Assembly (NCBI GenBank): GCA_046715235.1
Contig: JBKJZO010000133.1
Coordinates: 1 to 11,369, forward strand
Reading direction: 5' to 3'
DNA: 11,369 nt
DNA from: JBKJZO01 sp046715235
Lineage (GTDB): Bacteria > Actinomycetota > Actinomycetes > BP-191
Positions 6,086 through 11,369 of the stretch are shown one piece after another (the first letter of the stretch is position 1; every line of letters begins with the position of its first letter). The translations under genes were made by a program, and so were the position numbers. The notes beneath the pieces are model-generated. The model searched no databases. It saw nothing but the letters and a program-made list of their open reading frames with translations, and was not told where the DNA came from.

Positions 6086-7023
6086 CGTTGCCCCTTCCCT
6101 TTCGTTGTGACCGAAGGCCGGGGGACCGATCCCGCCCGCCTGGCAACGAGAACGCGAGTCGACGCCGCACCCGGCAGCTCGAGCGAGTCGGCGCGCCGAA
6201 CATCGAACCCTATTCCGTAGAGCTGCTCGAGCCGCTCGAGGCGCTCGGTGGCAGGTGAAGCGGCCAGGCGCGTCTCGAGCGCGTCGGTGTCACCGATCGC
6301 ACTGATGCGGTATGGCGTGGAGATCGGGCGGTAGTCGACCAGGATGGACTCGCCTGCTTGCCGAATCGCGGTGAGCGCCCCAACCCGCTGGCCATTGACG
6401 GCCACCGCCTCCGCCCCGGCGGCCCAGAGCGCGTTGACCGCATGTTGGAGGTCGCGGTCCTGCACCCGGCCGTCGGCATCCCGCCCGCCCGACGCTTTGG
6501 CGTCGCTGAGGCTCACGATCAGGCCGGTGCCGGCGAGGGGCACCGCGCCGACGTCCAGCTCCAGCGCGCGCAGCCGGTCGCGCAGTGACCTGTCGGCTGC
6601 GGACCGCTCGAGGGCCTTGTCCCGGTCGGCCGCGAGCTCGGTCCGTAGGCGATCTAGCTGCCGCCCTGCCTCATCGGTGCGCGCGGTCAACCGTTCGACC
6701 CTCTGCAGCAGACCGGTGCGGACCCGGGCCGTCTGCGGCGCGCTCTGCCGCGTCTGCTGGATGGCGACGACCGCGAGCAGTCCGATCAGGAAAAGCACGA
6801 GCGCGCCCCACAGTCCCCTGCCGCTGCGCGTCGGCGTACCACTCTGCGCCCGCCGTGCGGCTGCTTCGACGTACGCCGGGTCGACCCTGCTGGTCGTCAA
6901 CTCACGCAAGAGCGTGGTCGACAGGACGTCCGCGCGGTCGTGCCGCCGTCGTTCTCGACCCGGCGGGGCCAGGTCCTCGGGCGGTGAGCTCACCTGCGCA
7001 ATATCCCCTGTCAGCGATCGCAC
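6082..7023 (-). CDS. DUF881 membrane-anchored protein (Rv1823 type)
   Basis: This 313-residue protein is the longer of two DUF881 paralogues in the cluster. It has a charged cytoplasmic N-terminus (1-69) with several Arg-rich patches, one transmembrane helix (71-90), a coiled coil (about 98-155, TGLLQRVERLTARTDEAG onward) and an extracytoplasmic DUF881 domain. That domain contains GTGLIVSLSDA, VQDRDLQHAVNALWAAGAEAVAVNGQRVGALTAIR (187-221) and STPYRISAIGDTDALETRL. A basic tail follows. The GTG at 7023 is 6 bases after the upstream stop but has a poor ribosome-binding site; GTG 6993 (residue 11), with AGGGGA about 10 bases before it, is a credible alternative start. It overlaps sbp. The function is unknown, probably envelope or septum related by context. 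Confidence 0.87.
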   Translation of the reverse strand: MRSLTGDIAQVSSPPEDLAPPGRERRRHDRADVLSTTLLRELTTSRVDPAYVEAAARRAQSGTPTRSGRGLWGALVLFLIGLLAVVAIQQTRQSAPQTARVRTGLLQRVERLTARTDEAGRQLDRLRTELAADRDKALERSAADRSLRDRLRALELDVGAVPLAGTGLIVSLSDAKASGGRDADGRVQDRDLQHAVNALWAAGAEAVAVNGQRVGALTAIRQAGESILVDYRPISTPYRISAIGDTDALETRLAASPATERLERLEQLYGIGFDVRRADSLELPGAASTRVLVARRAGSVPRPSVTTKGKGQR

Positions 7024-7029
7024 GAGCCG

Positions 7030-9528
7030 TCAATGACCCGCGCCCTCCACGATGTCAGCCCAGTGCTGCAGAAGCGCGGTGGCGCGCGCGGGGTCGTCGC
7101 CCTCCGCCCAGAGATGCGTCACTGCCTCCGACGGGTCCGGCAGCACGAGCACCCAGGCGCCGTCGTCCTCGATGATGCGGACGCCGTCGGTCATGTCGAG
7201 TTGACGATCCCCCGCCGCCTCGACGACCGAGCGCATCACCGCGCCCTTCGCGGCCCACGGTGTGGCGGCCGAGCGTCGTACGACATGGCCGACGGGGATC
7301 CGTTCTTCGATCGCGCTGAGCGGCTCGCCGCTTCGCGCCAGAAGGCCGGCCAGACGAACGAAGGCGGCGGTGCCGTCGAGTGCCGGTGAGAACTCGGGGA
7401 CGATCATTCCGCCGCGGCCGTCGCCGGCGAACACGATGTCGTTCTCGCGGGTGATCTTGAGCAGGTCACTCGCCGACCGCGGGCTCCAGACGACACCTAC
7501 TCCGTGGCGCGTCGCGATTTGCTCGGCCACTCGCGTGACATTGACGGGGAGCGCCACGGCGCCGGATCTGCGCTCGGCTGTCACCAGTTCGAGCATCACG
7601 AGCAGAGCGCGGTCGTCCTGAAGGAGCACGCCGCGTTCGTCGACGATCGAGAGCCGCTCGCCGGCGTGGTCGAACCGGACACCGAACGCGGCACGCGACG
7701 ACGCGACGAGCTCACCGAGCCGCTCGATGCCCCGCATGTGGTCGGCGAGCGATTCGGTTGTCGACATCTCGTCGAGCCGCCCATTGACGGTGAGTACGTC
7801 GACGCCCAGCTTTCCGAGCAGCGTCGGAAGTACCAGCGAGGCCGTGCCCCCCGCCGCGTCGACAACGAGTTTGAGACCGGCCTCACGCACACCCGAGACG
7901 TCGACCGAGGCCATCAACTCGGCGCTGTAGTGATCGAGGGTTCGGGCGGGGAACGTCAACTCGGCGATCTCGCCGGGGAACGCACGTCTGAACTCCTCGC
8001 GGTAGAAGACGCGCTCGAGCTTGCGTTGCGCGGCCAGCGACAGGTCGGCTCCGGTCGCGTCGAGGAAGACGATGTCGATGCTCTGCGGGTCGCCGGGCGT
8101 CGTCCGCAACGTGATCCCGCCGACCGAGTCACCGATGCCGAGATCGAATCGGGTCACTGGGGTCGGGGCGACCTCGAGGTCGCGCACGTTGATGGCGCTC
8201 GCGGTCAGCGCGCTGATGACCGCCCGCTTGAGCGCGCGCGCGGCCCGAGAAGCGTCGCGGCTTGTTGTGACAATGCTGCCCTTGCGGAGAGTCGTGGCGT
8301 AGGCACTCGCGAGCCGCACCGCCAGCTCCGGGGTGATTTCGACGTTGACGAGACCACAGACACCGCGCGGGCCGAACAGCGTCTGTTGCCCGCGGGACTC
8401 CCAGATGACGCTGGTGTTGACCACCGCCCCTGCCTCGATCGTCTTGAATGGATATACCTTGACGCCGGGTGAGAGGAACGCTTCCTCCTCGATGACGCAC
8501 TCGTCACCGATGACGGCGCCTTCCTCGATTCGCGCGGCGCGCATGATGTCGGTGTTCTTCCCGATGACGCAGCCGCGCAGGTTGGCGTGCGGCGCGACGA
8601 ACACGTTGTCGTGAACGACCGCCCGGTGCAGGAACGCACCGCCTTTCACGACAACGTTGCTGCCGAGAACCGTGTATTCGCGCAGTTCCGCGCCGCCCTC
8701 GACCTTGGCGTAGTCACCGATGTACAGCGGTCCGAGAAGAGTTGCGTCCGAATCGACGTCGGCGCCCTCTCCGACCCACACACCCGGCGAGACCTCGAAT
8801 CCGTCGATCTCGACGTCGACGACGCGATTGAGTACATCCGCCTGCACGCGCAGGTAACTCTCGTGCGTGCCGACGTCCTCCCAGTAGCCGTCGGCGATGT
8901 ACCCGAACAGCGGCGCGCCCGCTTTCAGCAGGGCAGGGAAGACGTCGCCGGAGAAGTCGACGATCTCGCCGCTCGTGATGTGGTCGAAGATCTCCGGCTG
9001 CATGACGTAGATGCCGGTGTTGACGGTGTCGGAGAAGACCTGGCCCCATGTCGGCTTCTCGAGGAACCGGTCGACGCGGCCTTCCTCGTCGGTGATGACG
9101 ATGCCGAACTCCAGCGGGTTGGGCATGCGCTTGAGCGCGACGGTCACCAGCGCGCCCTGCTTCTGGTGGTACTGCACCATCGCGGTCAGGTCGATGTCGG
9201 TGAGCGCGTCCCCGGAGATGACCAGGAAGGGCTCGTCCCGAAGCTCGGCCTCGGCGTTCTTGACGCTGCCCGCCGTACCGAGCGGAGTCTCCTCGGTTGC
9301 GTACTGCAGCTGCATACCCAGCTCGTCGCCGTCACTGAAGTAGTTGCGGATCAGTGCGGCGAGGAATTGGACGGTGACGACGGTCTCGGTCAAGCCGTGT
9401 CGCTTCAGAAGTCGAAGCACGTGCTCCATCAAGGGCCGGTTGACGACGGGCAGCAGAGGCTTGGGCTGGTTAGCGGTCATCGGCCTGAGGCGGGTGCCCT
9501 CACCGCCGGCCATGACGACCGCTTTCAT
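7030..9528 (-). CDS. Mannose-1-phosphate guanylyltransferase fused to a degenerate phosphomannomutase-like domain
   Basis: This 832-residue three-part protein resembles a family common in actinobacteria and cyanobacteria. Residues 1-235 are a nucleotidyltransferase with GGEGTRLRP (8-16), QPKPLLPV (21-28), SGDALTDIDL (105-114), FLEKP (155-159) and NTGIYV (170-175), matching enzymes that make GDP-mannose (or another NDP-sugar). Residues about 245-385 are left-handed beta-helix hexapeptide repeats. Residues about 395-825 align with phosphohexomutases, but the catalytic and ligand loops differ from active enzymes: RTTPGDPQS (475-483) where TASHNP is expected, DHAGER (620-625) for the metal loop DGDGDR, GDGRGG (702-707) for GGEMSG, and DPSEAVTHLW for the SGTEP phosphate loop. 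Only the transferase is therefore likely to be active. The ATG overlaps the preceding gene's stop. GDP-mannose would feed mannosylated lipids, polysaccharides or proteins. Confidence 0.87.
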   Translation of the reverse strand: MKAVVMAGGEGTRLRPMTANQPKPLLPVVNRPLMEHVLRLLKRHGLTETVVTVQFLAALIRNYFSDGDELGMQLQYATEETPLGTAGSVKNAEAELRDEPFLVISGDALTDIDLTAMVQYHQKQGALVTVALKRMPNPLEFGIVITDEEGRVDRFLEKPTWGQVFSDTVNTGIYVMQPEIFDHITSGEIVDFSGDVFPALLKAGAPLFGYIADGYWEDVGTHESYLRVQADVLNRVVDVEIDGFEVSPGVWVGEGADVDSDATLLGPLYIGDYAKVEGGAELREYTVLGSNVVVKGGAFLHRAVVHDNVFVAPHANLRGCVIGKNTDIMRAARIEEGAVIGDECVIEEEAFLSPGVKVYPFKTIEAGAVVNTSVIWESRGQQTLFGPRGVCGLVNVEITPELAVRLASAYATTLRKGSIVTTSRDASRAARALKRAVISALTASAINVRDLEVAPTPVTRFDLGIGDSVGGITLRTTPGDPQSIDIVFLDATGADLSLAAQRKLERVFYREEFRRAFPGEIAELTFPARTLDHYSAELMASVDVSGVREAGLKLVVDAAGGTASLVLPTLLGKLGVDVLTVNGRLDEMSTTESLADHMRGIERLGELVASSRAAFGVRFDHAGERLSIVDERGVLLQDDRALLVMLELVTAERRSGAVALPVNVTRVAEQIATRHGVGVVWSPRSASDLLKITRENDIVFAGDGRGGMIVPEFSPALDGTAAFVRLAGLLARSGEPLSAIEERIPVGHVVRRSAATPWAAKGAVMRSVVEAAGDRQLDMTDGVRIIEDDGAWVLVLPDPSEAVTHLWAEGDDPARATALLQHWADIVEGAGH

Positions 9529-10166
9529 CCTGGGGCTCCGTTTCCGCCGGGGTGCGAATCACCCCTGAGCAGCAGACGCGCCTGGCGGCCGTAGAGGATC
9601 GCGGCCCACCAGTACAGGAACGTCCCCCACACCGTGAAAGCCCAACCTACCGGACGCGCCGCTGCGGCCAGCGGACCCGAGCCGTCGGCGAGTAGTAGGA
9701 GCGGGAACGCGTAGAGCAGGTTGAACGTTGCCGCCTTGCCGAGGAAGTGAACCGGGAGCGGTCCGTAGCCTCGGCGCCGCAGTAGCGGGAGACACGCCAG
9801 GATGACCAGGTCGCGGGACAAAAGGATCACCGCGAGCGCGAGCGGGATAACGCCTCTGACCGTGAACGCGAAGACCGTGCTAATGATGTAGAGGCGGTCA
9901 GCGAGCGGATCGAGCAACTGTCCGATCCGCGAGATCTGGTTCCAGCGCCGGGCCAGCTTCCCGTCGAAGTAGTCGGTCCAGCCGCTGACCATGAGCACTA
10001 GCAGCGCCCATCCGTCGGCGTGCGGGCCGAGGACGAGGTAGAGGAACAGCGGTACGCCGGCGAGCCGGAACGCAGACAGCGCGTTGGGGATGTTGACGAT
10101 CTCCGACGTGACGTACGCCGGCCCGGCTTCGCCAGCCGCGGTCGAACGGGTTCGTGCGCCGCTCAC
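9525..10166 (-). CDS. pgsA2: CDP-alcohol phosphatidyltransferase (PgsA2-type)
   Basis: This 213-residue integral membrane enzyme transfers a phosphatidyl group from CDP-diacylglycerol to an alcohol, such as glycerol-3-phosphate or inositol phosphate. The complete CDP-alcohol phosphotransferase signature D-x2-D-G-x2-A-R-x8-G-x3-D-x3-D is visible at 65-90 (Asp65, Asp68, Gly69, Ala72, Arg73, Gly82, Asp86, Asp90), with the four Asp that bind two metal ions. Hydrophobic helices lie around 36-60, 93-128 and 145-195. The start is GTG with GGAAGGGAG 5 bases upstream. It is the first gene of the operon and overlaps the guanylyltransferase by ATGA. Position matches M. tuberculosis Rv1822 (pgsA2), whose alcohol substrate is not settled; the specificity here is unknown. 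Confidence 0.86.
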   Translation of the reverse strand: MSGARTRSTAAGEAGPAYVTSEIVNIPNALSAFRLAGVPLFLYLVLGPHADGWALLVLMVSGWTDYFDGKLARRWNQISRIGQLLDPLADRLYIISTVFAFTVRGVIPLALAVILLSRDLVILACLPLLRRRGYGPLPVHFLGKAATFNLLYAFPLLLLADGSGPLAAAARPVGWAFTVWGTFLYWWAAILYGRQARLLLRGDSHPGGNGAPG

Positions 10167-10210
10167 CGCACTCCCTTCCGACGTACCGGATGTGGTGCGG
10201 ATGCTATCGG

Positions 10211-10237
10211 CGCCCCTGGCGAGCCAACCGTTGATGA
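10211..10237 (-). promoter_or_regulatory. Possible promoter of the pgsA2 operon
   Basis: On the minus strand TAGCAT (10211-10216) fits TAnnnT, with TTGGCT (10232-10237) only 15 bp upstream, which is short. It lies in the 114 bp between the gene and the insertion-sequence end, so it may still drive the operon. This is tentative. Confidence 0.28.
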
Positions 10238-10292
10238 AACCGGCAACGGCTCGTGGTTAAACGATGTGTCGGGACGGCGGTGTCTGAGTTTA

Positions 10293-10331
10293 GGACATCG
10301 TTCACACCTGTCTCGGGACATCGTTCACACC
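10293..10331 (+). repeat. Two tandem 16-bp repeats at the IS left end
   Basis: GGACATCGTTCACACC occurs at 10293-10308 and again at 10316-10331, a 23-bp period. TGTCT precedes each copy, giving TGTC...GACA inverted pairs. These are likely transposase-binding sites in the terminal region. Confidence 0.7.
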
Positions 10332-10350
10332 CTGAGCCGAGGGGTGAGCG

Positions 10351-11369
10351 ATGGGGATGCCGCAGCTGGTTGTTGCCGCCGTGCTGTTCGAGGGGCGCAG
10401 TAAGAGCGAGGTCGCGCGGGACTACGGGGTGTCCCGCCGTTGGGTGATCACCCTGGTCCAGCGGTACCAGGCCGAGGGCGACGCGGGGTTGGAACCGCGG
10501 TCGCGGCGGCCGGTGAGCAGTCCGCGGCGGACCTCGGCGCAGGTCGAGGACGAGATCGTCCGGATCCGCAAGGAGCTCACCCGCGGCGGGCATGAGGCCG
10601 GCGCGGCGACGATCGCGTTCCACCTCGAGCAGCGGCACGGCAGCGCGCCGGCGGTGTCCACCATCTGGCGGATCCTGTCGGCCCGCGGCTTCGTCAGCGC
10701 GCAGCCGCACAAGCGGCCCAAGAGCAGCTACCTGCGGTTCGCTGCGGAGCAGCCGAACGAGCGCTGGCAGCTGGACATCACCCACTGGGCGCTCGCCGAC
10801 GGCACCGGGGTGGAGATCCTCAACCTGCTTGATGACCACTCCCGGCTCTGCCTGGGCAGCGACACCCGGCGGGTGTTCAAAGCCGGTGACGTCGACGAGC
10901 GCTTCCGCAAAACCGCTGCCAGCTATGGCAATCCGGCCAGCCTGCTCAGCGACAACGGCGCGGTCTTCACCGGCCGGTCCCGCGGCCGCGGCCGGGTCGC
11001 GCTCGAGGTCACCGCGCACGCCCGCGGGATCAGCTTCCGGCACTCCCGGCCCTACCACCCGCAGACCTGCGGCAAAGTCGAACGGTTCCACCAGACCGTG
11101 AAGAAATGGCTGGCCAGCCAACCCCGAGCCCGCACCCCGCGGCAGCTGCAACGCCAACTCGACGCCTACCGCAGCTACTACAACACCGTCCGGCCGCACC
11201 GCGCCCTCGGCCGGCGCACCCCGGCCCAGGCCTACCAGGCGCGACCCAAAGCCATCCCGACCGGCATCCCGCTCGACGACTCCCACTACCGGATCCGGCA
11301 CGACAAGATCGACGACAGCGGCGTGTTCACCCTCCGGCACAACAGCCAGCTGCACCACATCGGCGTTGG
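10351..11369 (+). CDS. IS481-family DDE transposase (3' end missing)
   Basis: The frame is open from ATG 10351 to the last base (339 codons plus two bases) with no stop, so the protein is partial at the C-terminus. GAGGGG at 10339-10344 is 6 bases before the ATG. An N-terminal helix-turn-helix is visible (SKSEVARDYGVSRRWVITLVQRY, 18-40), followed by a second helical region ending in VSTIWRILSARGFV. The rve integrase core has Asp142 in QLDITHW, Asp201 in LLSDNGAVFTG and Glu244 in PYHPQTCGKVERFHQT, a complete DDE triad. YNTVRPHRALGRRTPAQAY closes the core. It catalyses cut-and-paste or copy-out movement of the IS. The triad and the unbroken frame suggest that it is intact as far as seen. Confidence 0.9.
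   Translation, partial: MGMPQLVVAAVLFEGRSKSEVARDYGVSRRWVITLVQRYQAEGDAGLEPRSRRPVSSPRRTSAQVEDEIVRIRKELTRGGHEAGAATIAFHLEQRHGSAPAVSTIWRILSARGFVSAQPHKRPKSSYLRFAAEQPNERWQLDITHWALADGTGVEILNLLDDHSRLCLGSDTRRVFKAGDVDERFRKTAASYGNPASLLSDNGAVFTGRSRGRGRVALEVTAHARGISFRHSRPYHPQTCGKVERFHQTVKKWLASQPRARTPRQLQRQLDAYRSYYNTVRPHRALGRRTPAQAYQARPKAIPTGIPLDDSHYRIRHDKIDDSGVFTLRHNSQLHHIGV

Larger units (their letters stand above)
10281..11369 (+). mobile_element. IS481-family insertion sequence, left part (runs off window)
   Basis: The element is called from an IS481-type transposase preceded by a terminal-repeat-like zone. TGTCTGAGTTTAGGACATCG begins at 10281, and a second TGTCT start lies at 10309. Both lead into the identical 16-mer at 10293-10308 and 10316-10331. 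Ends beginning TGT are usual for IS481 elements. The exact left boundary (10281, or 10309) is not proven, since the right inverted repeat and the target duplication are outside the window. It is inserted upstream of the pgsA2 operon, facing away from it. Confidence 0.65.

Noticed and set aside
8587..9594. Long plus-strand frames (also 7504-8472) opposite the guanylyltransferase fusion
   Set aside because: They are antisense shadows of a gene with strong motifs over its whole length; no ribosome-binding site or family match.
10204..11358. A 384-codon open frame on the minus strand opposite the transposase
   Set aside because: It is antisense to a complete DDE transposase frame; its product has no recognisable family and is rich in Gly/Pro/Arg/Ala/Val, as expected for a high-GC shadow frame.

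Overview
The window is a high-GC chromosomal segment from an actinomycete. The evidence is the strong G/C bias at third codon positions, the frequent GTG starts, and a gene order I recognise from actinobacterial genomes. Read from right to left (all on the minus strand) the core is: CDP-alcohol phosphatidyltransferase, mannose-1-phosphate guanylyltransferase fused to a phosphomannomutase-like domain, DUF881, small basic protein, DUF881, gcvH, garA, ftsR, a bifunctional-nuclease (BFN) domain protein and resR. Apart from the guanylyltransferase this matches the M. tuberculosis block Rv1822-Rv1830 gene for gene. I cannot name the genus.

Layout. 1-321 (+) is the 3' end of a HAD-type phosphatase, facing pabB (323-1492, -), with one base between the two stop codons. 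pabB and a small DUF5999 gene (1592-1828, +) diverge from a 99-bp gap. DUF5999 then converges on resR (1845-2465, -) across a hairpin that contains both stop codons. The BFN gene (2629-3099) and the overlapping pair garA-ftsR (4471 to 3228) appear to have their own upstream regions. From 10166 down to 4619 six minus-strand genes form a tight operon; four of the five junctions overlap or are only a few bases apart, and the fifth (DUF881 to gcvH) is 31 bp. The last kilobase (about 10281 to the edge, +) is the left part of an IS481-family insertion sequence whose transposase runs off the window. It lies 114 bp upstream of the first gene of the operon.

How the genes fit together. The block combines envelope functions (phospholipid head-group transfer, GDP-mannose supply, the membrane trio DUF881/Sbp/DUF881), a phospho-switch on 2-oxoglutarate/glutamate metabolism (GarA), a lipoyl carrier protein (GcvH), and two MerR-type regulators linked in other actinobacteria to division and growth (FtsR, ResR). 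I found a shared 17-bp dyad, once upstream of garA-ftsR and twice upstream of resR, which suggests that one of these regulators controls both units. Other points worth a second look: every active-site loop of the phosphomannomutase-like domain is degenerate; GarA carries a zinc ribbon and has Gln where mycobacterial GarA has the PknG-phosphorylated Thr; and the longest possible resR start codon lies inside a good -35 box. I see no tRNA, rRNA, CRISPR array or defence system.
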